Assembly: GCF_030816075.1 (NCBI RefSeq)
Contig: NZ_JAUSXO010000001.1
Location: forward strand, 2,666,001 to 2,730,000
Direction of reading: 5' to 3'
DNA: 64,000 bases
Origin: Arthrobacter agilis
GTDB lineage: Bacteria; Actinomycetota; Actinomycetes; Actinomycetales; Micrococcaceae
This document shows, one piece after another, positions 1-7,977 of the stretch. Position 1 is the stretch's first letter. Each line of letters begins with the position of its first letter. The notes under the pieces are model-generated. The model did not search any database, had not been told where the DNA came from, and saw nothing but the letters and a program-made list of their open reading frames with translations. The position numbers and the translations under genes were made by a program.

Positions 1-429
1 CTGCCCGTCCTCGGTGGTGGCGGCGGCTTCCTTCCAGTCGAGCCAGCGGCCCTCGACGGCAGGATCCTTGAGATCCGCGAACTGGTCGGAGTACTCGAGC
101 AGCTCCGGGAGCCAGTCCATCTCGATACCTTCGATGTCCGACAGGCCCGAGCCGGCGGCGAGCCTCGTGGTGAGGTTGTCGCGGGCCTCGTTGGAGGTCG
201 CTGCCTTCTTGTGCTCGATGGTGACGTTCGGGTTGAGCTCCTCGTACTCCGTGAAGAGTTCCTCGTAGCCGAATTCGTTGAACGTGCCGACGGACAGGGT
301 GACGTCCTCGGTGCCGGTCTCGCCTTCGACGCCGGCATTGTCCGATCCGCCGGATCCGCAGGCGGTGAGGGCCAGGGCGAGGCATGCCGCCGCGGCGGAA
401 AGTGCGGTGATACGTGCTCTGCTGTGCAC
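1..429 (-). CDS. ABC transporter extracellular solute-binding lipoprotein (N-terminal part)
   Basis: The first 143 residues of a protein whose 3' end lies outside the window. The GTG start is preceded by AAGGAG at good spacing. A basic n-region and a hydrophobic stretch end in a lipobox (LALTAC), so it should be a membrane-anchored lipoprotein. The mature part (TLSVGTFNEFGYEELFTEYE, then a conserved region around TRLAAGSGLSDIEGIEMDW) has the look of family 1 solute-binding proteins that deliver carbohydrates to ABC permeases. Two LacI-type palindromes upstream fit a sugar-uptake role. The substrate cannot be told from this fragment. Confidence 0.85.
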   Translation of the reverse strand, partial: MHSRARITALSAAAACLALALTACGSGGSDNAGVEGETGTEDVTLSVGTFNEFGYEELFTEYEELNPNVTIEHKKAATSNEARDNLTTRLAAGSGLSDIEGIEMDWLPELLEYSDQFADLKDPAVEGRWLDWKEAAATTEDGQ

Positions 430-653
430 GGATGACTCCTTTGTCAGGGTTGGATCCCACCGCCGGGTGCAGCGGGGTCTGGGTGGTGCTTCCTGGGCGC
501 GGTATCCGGACGGGACGCGGCTGGGGCCCTTGATCGGGCCTGTGCCAGGACTGGAGTGGCGGTGGTGGGCTCCGGGAGCACCCGGAACCCACCGCCGGTG
601 CGAGTGGGTGTTCACAGCCCGAGGTCGGGATCCGACCGGGAGATCAGTTCCGA

Positions 654-723
654 TGGGAGCGCTCTCACGCTGTCGCACCATCCTGACTGTGACCCACGGC
701 ACTGTCAAGTGGGAGCGCTTCCA
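654..723 (-). promoter_or_regulatory. Promoter with two LacI-family operator-like palindromes
   Basis: Two near-perfect palindromes, TGGGAGCGCTCTCA (654-667) and TGGGAGCGCTTCCA (710-723), match the GGGAGCGCTCCC type bound by LacI-family sugar repressors. Between them on the minus strand is TTGACA (703-708) with a 17-nt spacer to CAGGAT (680-685). One operator therefore lies just upstream of -35 and the other just downstream of -10, serving the solute-binding gene. TGTG-N8-CACT at 688-703 is one base off a Crp-type site and overlaps the spacer. The rest of the 430-887 gap shows no gene. Confidence 0.6.
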
Positions 724-838
724 CGGCCCGGGAATTCCCACTGCTCACATCATCGCCGCAGGTCAGAAGCTACCTGCAGGGCTCCGCGTGATCCGATTGT
801 TATCCGGAGCCCGTCCCCGGGAGCAACGGACGCACCGC

Positions 839-844
839 TAGAGT
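839..844 (+). promoter_or_regulatory. -10 element (TAGAGT) for the thioesterase gene
   Basis: TAGAGT fits the actinobacterial TAnnnT -10 pattern. A start site about 6-7 nt downstream would give a leader of roughly 37 nt carrying AGGAG (873-877) ahead of the ATG at 888. No convincing -35 is visible. Confidence 0.4.
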
Positions 845-887
845 GACGGACGACCACCCCCTTTCCCGAACCAGGAGCACCTCCCCG

Positions 888-1316
888 ATGTCGCACGAAC
901 CCTCCCCCTGGACCATCGTTCTCGGCGAACTCGACGAGAAGATGGGCGTGGTGATCCTGGAACAGTCGGTCGAGCGTGTCGTGGCGACCATGCCGGTGGC
1001 CGGCAACCGCCAGTCGTTCGGGCTCCTGCACGGTGGCGCCTCGCTGGCCGTCGGTGAGGCCGTCGGCTCGTGGGCCGCGGTGATCCATGCCTCGACGCTC
1101 GGCAAGACGGCCGTGGGCGTGGACGTCTCGGCGACACACCACAGGGGCGCCCGGGAGGGGACGGTCACCATCACGGCGACACCGCTTCACCTCGGCCGCA
1201 CCCTCACCACCCACGAGGTGCTGCTCACCGACGAGGCGGGGCAGCGGCTGTGCACACTCCGCATCACCAATCTGCTCCTCGACAGGCCCATCCCGGCCGC
1301 TAGCGTGGAGGGATGA
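888..1316 (+). CDS. Hotdog-fold PaaI/MenI-like acyl-CoA thioesterase
   Basis: A 142-residue single hotdog-domain protein. The helix segment FGLLHGGASLAVGEAVGSWA carries the HGG signature of PaaI/YbgC-like thioesterases, followed by AVGVDVSATHHRGAREGTV. These enzymes hydrolyse acyl-CoA esters as homodimers or tetramers. It lies 1.4 kb ahead of menB-menE-menA on the same strand, so hydrolysis of 1,4-dihydroxy-2-naphthoyl-CoA (MenI) is a reasonable inference, not proven by sequence. The ATG at 888 was chosen over the in-frame GTG at 843 because AGGAG precedes it. The stop overlaps the next start by 4 nt. Confidence 0.8.
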   Translation: MSHEPSPWTIVLGELDEKMGVVILEQSVERVVATMPVAGNRQSFGLLHGGASLAVGEAVGSWAAVIHASTLGKTAVGVDVSATHHRGAREGTVTITATPLHLGRTLTTHEVLLTDEAGQRLCTLRITNLLLDRPIPAASVEG

Positions 1317-2176
1317 CACCAGCCCCCTCGCCGTCCGGGTTCCGCGTGCTACGCCTCGCCGTCGTCGCCCTCGCCGCGAGCGCGATGCTCGGAGGCGCGG
1401 CCGGCCCGGCGGCGGCCGAGCCGGAGGTCCCCCTGTCCTATGTCGCCCTCGGTGACTCCTACGCCTCGGGATTCGGCGCCGGGTCCTACACCGGCAGCTG
1501 CGGCCGGTCCCCGTTCGGCCTGCCCGGCCTGCTCGATGGGGAGGAGCAGGTGGAACTGACCGCCGACGTCACGTGCGCCGGCGCGCGAGCCGCCACGGAC
1601 CCCGGTGGGGCCGTCGACCTGCCGGAGCAGCTGGCGGAGGTCGTCGCCTCCGGCGCGCTGTCCGGTGAGACCGGACTGGTCAGCATCTCGGCCGGCGGGA
1701 ACGACGCCGGGTTCGGCGAGGCTGCCTCGGCCTGCGCCTCGCAGCCGGCCGCGACCTGTGCGGAGGTGATCGCCTCGAAGAACACGACGGCGTTGCCCGC
1801 GCTGGCGGCCGACCTCGACGCGCTCTACGGGGAGATCCGTGCCGCGGCGCCCGACGCCACCGTCCTCGTCACCGGGTACCCGCACCTCTTCTCGCCGGAG
1901 TTCGGGAACGCGCTCATCCCCCTGGCCTCCCAGGAGGCGTTCAACGCGGGGACGGACGAACTCAATGCGGTGATCCAGGACCGGGCCGCGGCCCACCGCT
2001 TCGTGTTCGTCGACGCCGTCAGGGCCTTCGAGGGCCACGGCCTCGGCTCCCCCGCGCCCTGGATCACCCTCCGTGCCGAGGCGACCGACAATCTGCATCC
2101 CACGGCCGAGGGCTACCGGGACGGGTACTACTCCGCCGTGCGGAACGCCGTGGACCTCGACCGGCCCCGGTGCTAG
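1313..2176 (+). CDS. Secreted SGNH/GDSL-family hydrolase
   Basis: 287 residues. Residues 1-35 form a signal peptide with a probable cleavage after GPAAA, so the enzyme is exported. Catalytic blocks are visible: GDSYASG (Ser49), an SAGGND block, and DNLHPTAEGY near the C terminus, which supplies the Asp and His. Several Cys residues resemble the disulfide pattern of Streptomyces-type secreted lipases. It probably cleaves ester bonds in lipids or acylated carbohydrates; the substrate is unknown. The start overlaps the preceding gene by 4 nt. TAGCGT lies 6 nt before the ATG and the intervening bases are GGAGGG, so both leaderless and SD-led initiation are possible. Confidence 0.88.
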   Translation: MTPAPSPSGFRVLRLAVVALAASAMLGGAAGPAAAEPEVPLSYVALGDSYASGFGAGSYTGSCGRSPFGLPGLLDGEEQVELTADVTCAGARAATDPGGAVDLPEQLAEVVASGALSGETGLVSISAGGNDAGFGEAASACASQPAATCAEVIASKNTTALPALAADLDALYGEIRAAAPDATVLVTGYPHLFSPEFGNALIPLASQEAFNAGTDELNAVIQDRAAAHRFVFVDAVRAFEGHGLGSPAPWITLRAEATDNLHPTAEGYRDGYYSAVRNAVDLDRPRC

Positions 2177-2232
2177 GCCCGGCCCGCGCGGAGCACCGCC
2201 TTCCGGGCCTTCCGAAACCGTGCCGTGGGACC

Positions 2233-2238
2233 TAGCCT
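2233..2238 (+). promoter_or_regulatory. -10 element (TAGCCT) of a leaderless transcript
   Basis: TAGCCT, a 6-nt gap, then the ATG at 2245. This spacing puts the transcription start on the A of the start codon. No ribosome binding site is visible. Confidence 0.55.
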
Positions 2239-2244
2239 GTCGCC

Positions 2245-2682
2245 ATGCCCTTCTCCATCCAGATCTCGGTCGACTGCAAGGACCCACACGCCCAGGCAGA
2301 CTGGTGGGCGGAGACCCTCGACTGGGTGGTGGAGCCCACCGACGAGGCGTTCCTGGACAGGATGATCGCCGAGGGCCATGCCCGCGAGTCCGACGTGATC
2401 GAACGCCACGGCAGGCGTGTCTGGAAGGACGGCACGGCGATCTGCCGAGCGGCCGACGTGGGGCGACCGGGCCGCGAGCGCATGCTCTTCCAGCCGGTCC
2501 CTGAACCGAAGACCGCCAAGAACCGCATGCACGTCGACATCAACCTCGCCGGCTCGGACCGGGACGAACAGCGTGCGCGGCTCGAGGCGAGGGGCGCCCG
2601 CTACGTGGAACGGCACTCGCAGGGCCCCCATACGTGGTACGTCATGCTCGACCCGGAGGGCAACGAGTTCTGCATCGCGTGA
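2245..2682 (+). CDS. VOC (glyoxalase-like) family protein
   Basis: A 145-residue protein with a vicinal-oxygen-chelate fold pattern: an N-terminal strand (FSIQISVDCKDPHAQADWWA), a central KNRMHVDINLA segment whose His is a usual metal ligand position, and a C-terminal VMLDPEGNEFCIA signature. Related proteins are annotated glyoxalase/bleomycin-resistance-like. The specific reaction is not known. It lies between a secreted hydrolase and menB, but nothing ties it to menaquinone synthesis beyond position. Confidence 0.8.
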   Translation: MPFSIQISVDCKDPHAQADWWAETLDWVVEPTDEAFLDRMIAEGHARESDVIERHGRRVWKDGTAICRAADVGRPGRERMLFQPVPEPKTAKNRMHVDINLAGSDRDEQRARLEARGARYVERHSQGPHTWYVMLDPEGNEFCIA

Positions 2683-2719
2683 CGGCGGGGGCCGGGGCCG
2701 CCGCCCTGTGCTGCGCGGC

Positions 2720-2725
2720 TAGACT
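2720..2725 (+). promoter_or_regulatory. -10 element (TAGACT) of leaderless menB
   Basis: TAGACT followed by six bases and the GTG start at 2732. No Shine-Dalgarno sequence is present, so menB is likely translated from a leaderless mRNA. Confidence 0.6.
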
Positions 2726-2731
2726 CGACGG

Positions 2732-3685
2732 GTGACTTCAGAGCTTCCCGCCAAGGTATCCGACATCTTCGACCCGACCCGCTGGCGGGTCGTCCAGGGG
2801 TTCGAGGACTTCACGGACCTGACGTACCACCGGGCCGTGGAGCGCGACGCCGGGGGCGCAGTGGTCCGGGACCTGCCCACCGTGCGCGTCGCCTTCGACC
2901 GCCCCGAGGTGCGCAACGCCTTCCGCCCGGGCACTGTCGACGAGCTCTACCGGGCCCTCGACCACGCCCGCATGTCCCCCGACGTCGCGACCGTCCTGCT
3001 CACCGGCAACGGTCCGAGCCCCCGGGACGGCGGCCATTCCTTCTGCTCCGGCGGTGACCAGCGCATCCGGGGGCGGGACGGCTACCGGTATGCCGAGGGC
3101 GAGACGACGGAGACCATCGATCCGGCGCGTGCCGGTCGCCTGCACATCCTCGAGGTCCAGCGGCTCATCCGCACCATGCCCAAGGTGGTCATCGCCGTCG
3201 TCAACGGCTGGGCGGCCGGCGGCGGGCACAGCCTGCACGTCGTGGCGGACCTGACCATCGCCTCGGCACAGCACGGCCGGTTCAAGCAGACCGATGCGAC
3301 GGTGGGAAGCTTCGACGCCGGGTACGGCTCGGCCCTTCTGGCCCGGCAGATCGGGCAGAAGAAGGCGCGGGAGATCTTCTTCCTGGCGCGTGAGTATTCC
3401 GCACAGGACATGGTGGAGATGGGCGCTGTGAACGAGGCCGTGGATCACGCGGCCCTCGAGGACGTGGCGCTCGAGTACGCTGCCGACATCGCCCGCCAGA
3501 GTCCGCAGGCCGTCCGCATGCTCAAATTCGCGTTCAACCTGCCGGACGACGGCCTGGCGGGCCAGCAGGTCTTCGCGGGCGAGGCGACCCGCATGGCGTA
3601 CATGACGGACGAGGCGGTGGAGGGCAAGGAGGCGTTCCTCGAGAAGCGCGCCCCGGACTGGTCCCCGTTCCCCTACTACTTCTAG
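2732..3685 (+). CDS. menB: 1,4-dihydroxy-2-naphthoyl-CoA synthase
   Basis: 317 residues of the crotonase superfamily. MenB closes the second ring of menaquinone by converting O-succinylbenzoyl-CoA to 1,4-dihydroxy-2-naphthoyl-CoA in the cytosol. The N-terminal stretch VSDIFDPTRWRVVQGFEDFTDLTYH, the oxyanion-hole region HSFCSGGDQRIRGRDGY, the segment VVNGWAAGGGHSLHVVADLT and the family-specific DATVGSFDAGYGS are all present. The C terminus ends in KRAPDWSPFPYYF, typical of MenB. menE follows after 7 nt, suggesting co-transcription. Start: a GTG positioned for leaderless initiation. Confidence 0.96.
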   Translation: MTSELPAKVSDIFDPTRWRVVQGFEDFTDLTYHRAVERDAGGAVVRDLPTVRVAFDRPEVRNAFRPGTVDELYRALDHARMSPDVATVLLTGNGPSPRDGGHSFCSGGDQRIRGRDGYRYAEGETTETIDPARAGRLHILEVQRLIRTMPKVVIAVVNGWAAGGGHSLHVVADLTIASAQHGRFKQTDATVGSFDAGYGSALLARQIGQKKAREIFFLAREYSAQDMVEMGAVNEAVDHAALEDVALEYAADIARQSPQAVRMLKFAFNLPDDGLAGQQVFAGEATRMAYMTDEAVEGKEAFLEKRAPDWSPFPYYF

Positions 3686-3692
3686 GAGCGGC

Positions 3693-4823
3693 GTGGAACT
3701 CCTGCCCGTCCACACCCCCGAGGGCTTCGATCCCCTCGAACTGCTCAAGCCCCTCGCCGCCGCGCTCGCGGGCGAGGGCCCTGCCGTCGCACCCCACGTG
3801 CGGGCGGACCAGACCTTCGACGGCGCCCTGCCGAACGACGAGATCGCCGCCGTGATCAGCACCTCCGGATCCACGGGCATCCCGAAGCAGACGATGCTCA
3901 GCGTCGACGCCCTCGCCGCGTCCGCGATGGGCACGGCCTTCGCGCTCAAGGCGGAGGGCCAGTGGCTCCTGACGCTCCCCGTGCACTACGTCGCCGGATT
4001 CCAGGTGCTCGTGCGGTCCCTATTCGCCGGGACGCAACCGTGGGTCATGGACACCTCCGCGGGCTTCACGCCCGAGGCCTTCACGAGCGCCGCGGCGGAG
4101 CTGACCGACCGGGTCCGGTTCACCTCGCTCGTCCCGACGCAGCTCCACCGGCTGCTGGCCGATCCGTCGCCGGAGACGCTCCGGGTGCTGCGCCGCTTCG
4201 ACCGGATCCTCCTCGGAGGGGCACCGGCCGGTGCGTCGCTGCGCTCGCTCGCCCGCAGCCACGATCTGAAGGTCGTCGAGACGTACGGCATGAGCGAGAC
4301 CTGCGGCGGGTGCGTCTACGACGGCACGCCCCTCGACGGCGTCGAACTCCGTGCGGTGGACGGCCGCCTGCGCATCGGCGGGTCCGTCCTGGCCGACGGC
4401 TACTTCAATGCGCCGGACCTCACCGAGGAGAAGTTCGTCTTCAATGCGGGTGAGCGCTGGTTCGTCACCGACGATGCCGGCGAGGTGGCCCTCGACGGCT
4501 CGGTCACCGTGCACGGCCGGCTCGACGACGTCATCATCACGGGCGGACTGAAGGTGTCGGCGACGAAGGTCTCCGACGTCATCGAGGCGCTGCCCGGGGT
4601 GGAGCAGGCCATGGTCCTCGGCATCTCCAGCGAGGAGTGGGGCACCGCCGTGGCCGCGGCGGTCGTCGGAGACGTCGACACCGAGGTCATCCGGCAGGCG
4701 GTCCACGTCGAACTGGGGGCACACGCGGTCCCCAAGGCCATCGTCACCCTGGACGCCTTACCCTTGCTGCCCGGCGGCAAACCCGACCGCCGCACCATCT
4801 CCACGCTCCTCGAACGCGCCTAG
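3693..4823 (+). CDS. menE: O-succinylbenzoate--CoA ligase
   Basis: 376 residues of the ANL (AMP-binding) superfamily; it activates o-succinylbenzoate to its CoA ester, the MenB substrate. The P-loop STSGSTGIPK (about residue 55), the YGMSETCGG adenine-binding motif, GRLDDVIITGG hinge and the C-terminal catalytic Lys region LPGGKPDRR are visible. It is shorter at the N terminus than the E. coli enzyme, as is usual for actinobacterial MenE. The GTG start has AGGAG 4 nt upstream, overlapping the end of menB. Confidence 0.93.
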   Translation: MELLPVHTPEGFDPLELLKPLAAALAGEGPAVAPHVRADQTFDGALPNDEIAAVISTSGSTGIPKQTMLSVDALAASAMGTAFALKAEGQWLLTLPVHYVAGFQVLVRSLFAGTQPWVMDTSAGFTPEAFTSAAAELTDRVRFTSLVPTQLHRLLADPSPETLRVLRRFDRILLGGAPAGASLRSLARSHDLKVVETYGMSETCGGCVYDGTPLDGVELRAVDGRLRIGGSVLADGYFNAPDLTEEKFVFNAGERWFVTDDAGEVALDGSVTVHGRLDDVIITGGLKVSATKVSDVIEALPGVEQAMVLGISSEEWGTAVAAAVVGDVDTEVIRQAVHVELGAHAVPKAIVTLDALPLLPGGKPDRRTISTLLERA

Positions 4824-4874
4824 GCGTTCGACGCACACCCGTAGCCCGCCCGACCCGACGACAAGGACCTCTCC

Positions 4875-5759
4875 GTGGCGACTGCCGCACAATGGCTTGA
4901 AGGAGCCCGCCCCCGCACCCTGCCGATGGCCTTCGCACCCGTGATCATCGGAAGCGCCGCCGCGTACGGACTCGGCTCGTTCAAACCCCTCAACGCGGTG
5001 CTCGCGGTGATCGTCTCAGTCCTGCTGCAGGTCGGCGTGAACTATGCCAACGACTACTCGGACGGCATCCGCGGCACGGACAACGAACGCGTCGGACCCC
5101 TGCGGCTCACCGGATCCGGGGTCGCGCGGCCGAAGCAGGTGAAGGCCGCAGCCTTCGCCTGCTTCGGCCTCGCCGTGCTCGCAGGCCTCGCGCTGATCCT
5201 GCTCTCGCAGGCGTGGGTACTGGTGCTCGTGGGCGTGGGCTGCGTCGCCGCCGCCTGGGGCTACACCGGGGGCAAGAACCCGTACGGGTACCTCGGCCTG
5301 GGCGACCTCTTCGTCTTCGTGTTCTTCGGGCTCGTCGCGACGCTGGGCACCACCTTCACCCAGGCGGACCGGCTGAGCGCGGCAGCGTGGATCGGAGCCG
5401 TCAGCACGGGGCTCATCGCCATGGCACTGCTCATGGCCAACAACGTGCGCGACATCCCGACGGACCGCGCGGTGGGCAAGCGCACGCTCGCCGTCCGGCT
5501 CGGGGACACGCCGGCACGCATCAGCTACGTCATGATGCTCGCTGCGGCCATCCTGCTGCCGCTGTTCCTGATCAACGACTACCCGTGGGTACTGCTCGTC
5601 CTGCTGCTCGTCCCGGCCTGCCTGATGCCCAGCTGGCTGATGCTGAAGGGCAAGAAGCGCAAGAGCCTGATCCCCGTCCTGAAGCAGACGGGCCTGATCA
5701 ACCTCGCGTTCAGCGTCCTGTTCGCCGCCGGGATCGTGGTGACCACGGCCCTCGCCTAG
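4875..5759 (+). CDS. menA: 1,4-dihydroxy-2-naphthoate polyprenyltransferase
   Basis: 294 residues of the UbiA prenyltransferase superfamily with about eight to nine membrane segments. MenA attaches the polyprenyl tail to 1,4-dihydroxy-2-naphthoate at the membrane. The first Asp-rich motif is NDYSDGIRGTDNERVGPLR and the second NNVRDIPTDRAVGKRTLAVR; both bind the Mg-diphosphate of the prenyl donor. It follows menE by 51 nt in the same direction. The GTG start has AAGGA about 9 nt upstream. Confidence 0.95.
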   Translation: MATAAQWLEGARPRTLPMAFAPVIIGSAAAYGLGSFKPLNAVLAVIVSVLLQVGVNYANDYSDGIRGTDNERVGPLRLTGSGVARPKQVKAAAFACFGLAVLAGLALILLSQAWVLVLVGVGCVAAAWGYTGGKNPYGYLGLGDLFVFVFFGLVATLGTTFTQADRLSAAAWIGAVSTGLIAMALLMANNVRDIPTDRAVGKRTLAVRLGDTPARISYVMMLAAAILLPLFLINDYPWVLLVLLLVPACLMPSWLMLKGKKRKSLIPVLKQTGLINLAFSVLFAAGIVVTTALA

Positions 5760-5787
5760 ACGGGCGCACCCGCCGGGGAGGAACCGG

Positions 5788-6093
5788 TCAGGCCGCGGTA
5801 CCCCGCGGCTTGCGGTCCACGTTCACGGGGGTGTTGGGGTCCAGGGCGTCCTCGGCGGCGGCGTCGTCGAGCTCCACGGCCGTGCGGACGGGCGGCGCTC
5901 CCGGCGTGAAGCGGCGCTGCAGTGTCGCCGCGGCGGCGTCCCTCAGGTTCCGGGCGAAGAGGTACGTCACACACCAGGCGAGGATCGCTGCGACCACCGC
6001 CGAGAGGAACAGCCCGAGGCCCAGCAGCACGCACGCCACGTAGAAGACGATGATCAGCAGCAGGCGCAGGGCGGTGAATTTGAGGAAGGCCAC
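5788..6093 (-). CDS. DUF4229 family small membrane protein
   Basis: A 101-residue protein with two hydrophobic helices in the first half (LLLIIVFYVACVLLGLGLFL and the next segment) and a charged cytosolic tail with DNTPVNVDRKPRG. It resembles the DUF4229 proteins found next to menaquinone and cytochrome genes in Micrococcaceae; no function is known. The GTG start is preceded by TAAACT with a 6-nt gap (leaderless). It is divergent from the next gene, with only 30 bp between the two start codons. Confidence 0.75.
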   Translation of the reverse strand: MAFLKFTALRLLLIIVFYVACVLLGLGLFLSAVVAAILAWCVTYLFARNLRDAAAATLQRRFTPGAPPVRTAVELDDAAAEDALDPNTPVNVDRKPRGTAA

Positions 6094-6099
6094 GCTCCA

Positions 6100-6117
6100 A
6101 GTTTACTCGCCTACAAT
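6100..6117. promoter_or_regulatory. Divergent leaderless promoters
   Basis: TAAACT on the minus strand (6100-6105) lies 6 nt before the GTG at 6093. TACAAT on the plus strand (6112-6117) lies 6 nt before the ATG at 6124. The two -10 boxes are separated by only 6 bp, so polymerase binding to one should hinder the other. Confidence 0.65.
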
Positions 6118-6123
6118 TGGCGC

Positions 6124-6570
6124 ATGCCCCGCCTCCTGCTCTTCGCCGCGATCCTGGCGGTCGCCGTCGTCATCTACGCGCTGATCGACTGTGTCATGAG
6201 CCGAAAACACGAGGTGCGGAGTATCTCGAAGACCGCGTGGTTCATCACCATCCTGGTGCTGCCAATCATCGGCGCAGGGATGTGGTTCCTCTTCGGCCGC
6301 CCCCGCAAGCAGGGGCCGTCCGGGCCACGACGGCCCGCACCCCGCCAGCCCACCGCTCCGGACGACGACCCCGCCTTCTTGCAGAACCTCGAGGCGCAGC
6401 GCTGGCAGCGGGCCCGCGAGGAGGAGCGGCGCCGGCGCGAGCAGGAGCAGAAGGACCGCGAGGCGAAGGCCGGCGAGACCGGCAAGGACTCCCCCGCCCG
6501 GGAGGACAAGCACGACGGCGAGGGCAACGACGACGCCGGATCGGGCCCCGCCGGCGTGCACCGGCCCTGA
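6124..6570 (+). CDS. PLDc N-terminal domain (membrane anchor) protein
   Basis: 148 residues. Two transmembrane helices (residues 1-20 and about 38-58) flank a short loop with DCVMSRKHEVRSISKTAWF, the pattern of the phospholipase D N-terminal (PLDc_N) domain. No catalytic HKD motif follows. The C-terminal 80 residues are charged and low-complexity (EERRRREQEQKDREAKAGE), probably a cytosolic coiled region. Function is unknown. Confidence 0.78.
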   Translation: MPRLLLFAAILAVAVVIYALIDCVMSRKHEVRSISKTAWFITILVLPIIGAGMWFLFGRPRKQGPSGPRRPAPRQPTAPDDDPAFLQNLEAQRWQRAREEERRRREQEQKDREAKAGETGKDSPAREDKHDGEGNDDAGSGPAGVHRP

Positions 6571-6649
6571 CGCGCCCGTCGTCCCCGGGGCCGGAGTCCT
6601 CGATGCCGCCCCGCCCCGATCCTCCCGCCGGCCGGCTGACGGACGTCGG

Positions 6650-6740
6650 CTGACGGAGGTCTGCTGAGGTGGACAACGGACGGCTGTGGCTGACGGAGGT
6701 CTGCTGAGGTGGACAACGGACGGCTGTGGCTGACGGTGGT
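6650..6740. repeat. Tandem 40-bp direct repeat (two full copies plus a partial)
   Basis: Two identical 40-bp units (6650-6689 and 6690-6729) begin with CTGACGGAGGTCTGCTGAGG; a partial third copy starts at 6730. A shorter variant of the first bases precedes them. They lie in the 378-bp gap between convergent genes, which holds no convincing gene; the other feature there is the terminator at 6888-6931. Confidence 0.9.
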
Positions 6741-6887
6741 CGGCTGACGGCCATGGACATCGTTGGCCGGGGTCGACGCGCATCCCCGGTGACGCCCACC
6801 GTGGCTCTCCGCGCGGTGGCGTCCGCCCCCGGGCACCACGCTCGACGGCCCCGCCCATCGGCGGCTCCGCCACGGGAGGACCCCAGG

Positions 6888-6931
6888 ACACGAGAGAGCC
6901 CCGCGGCCGATGCCGCGGGGCTCTCTCGTGT
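6888..6931. terminator. Bidirectional intrinsic terminator hairpin
   Basis: A perfect 19-bp stem starting ACACGAGAGAGCCCCGCGG with a 6-nt loop, placed between the convergent PLDc_N gene and ccsB. There is no long U tract, as is common in actinobacteria. Confidence 0.8.
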
Positions 6932-6948
6932 CTCCGGTGCCCGTCCGG

Positions 6949-7977
6949 CTAGACACCGGCGTAGCTGTGCAGTCCCGAGAAGTAGATGTTCACGATCGTG
7001 AAGTTGAACACGATGCAGAGGTACCCGACGATCGACAGCCAGGCCGCACGCGTGCCCGTCCAGCCGCGCGTCGCACGGGCATGCAGGTAACCGGCGTAGA
7101 CCGTCCAGATCACGAAGGTCCAGACCTCCTTGGTGTCCCAGCCCCAGTAACGTCCCCAGGCCTGCTCCGCCCAGATGGCACCGGCCATCAGGGTGAAGGT
7201 CCACCCGACGAACGCGACGGCGTTGAGGCGGTAGGACAGGTTCTCGAGGCTGAGCGCGGACGGCACCAGGCGCAGGAACCTGGCGTTGTCAGTCTTGCCC
7301 GCGAGCAGCTTGGCTTCGCGGGAGGTCTGCAGGAGCTGCAGCACGGACATGGAGAACGTGATGGTGAAGAGCGCCGAGGACGCGACGGCGATGGAGACGT
7401 GCACGATCAGCCAGTAGCTCTGCAGGGCAGGGATCAAGCGGGCGACGGGCGTCGGGAAGCCGACCGTCGCGGCGCAGAGCATGATCACCACGAGCCCCAC
7501 TACGAAGGAACCGACGAAGCGGAGGTCCTTGCGGGTGAGCGTGATGAGGAAGATGAGTGCGACGAGGAAGGCACCGGTGGTGCAGAACTCGTACATGTTG
7601 CCCCAGGGCACACGGTGGGCCGCGAGGCCGCGCGTGAGAACGGCGGCACCGTGGATCACCGCGGCCAGGACGGTCAGCGAGACGGCCACGCGGGCCCGTC
7701 CACGCCGGGGTCCGGAGCCGTAGTCCATGGAATCGTCGGCCGTCGTCGGCGTCGTACCGGCGTCCGTCGTCGACCCTGCGCCGCGCGCACCGACTCCCGC
7801 GAGAGCCCGCGCCGGGGCGGCCTGACCGGCGAGGCGGGACTCGAGCGCACCGATGGTCGCGCTGGACCTCACGAGGTCGAGCACGAAGAAGATCAGGGCC
7901 ACCACGTAGGCGATGGAGGCCAGCAGCATGAAGAGCTCACTGACCTGCCCGAGCTCGGCATTGACTGGTTGTGGCAT
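6949..7977 (-). CDS. ccsB: Cytochrome c biogenesis protein CcsB/ResC
   Basis: 342 residues with about eight membrane helices. CcsB pairs with ResB to move heme across the membrane and attach it to apocytochrome c. The diagnostic WWD-type heme-handling motif WGRYWGWDTKEVWTFVIW is near the C terminus, with flanking His residues such as HGAAVLTRGLAAHRVPWGNMYEF. A low-complexity cytosolic stretch (AGQAAPARALAGVGARGAGS) separates the first helix from the rest. It overlaps the resB stop by 1 nt; the order ccdA-resB-ccsB on one strand is a typical System II operon. Confidence 0.95.
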   Translation of the reverse strand: MPQPVNAELGQVSELFMLLASIAYVVALIFFVLDLVRSSATIGALESRLAGQAAPARALAGVGARGAGSTTDAGTTPTTADDSMDYGSGPRRGRARVAVSLTVLAAVIHGAAVLTRGLAAHRVPWGNMYEFCTTGAFLVALIFLITLTRKDLRFVGSFVVGLVVIMLCAATVGFPTPVARLIPALQSYWLIVHVSIAVASSALFTITFSMSVLQLLQTSREAKLLAGKTDNARFLRLVPSALSLENLSYRLNAVAFVGWTFTLMAGAIWAEQAWGRYWGWDTKEVWTFVIWTVYAGYLHARATRGWTGTRAAWLSIVGYLCIVFNFTIVNIYFSGLHSYAGV

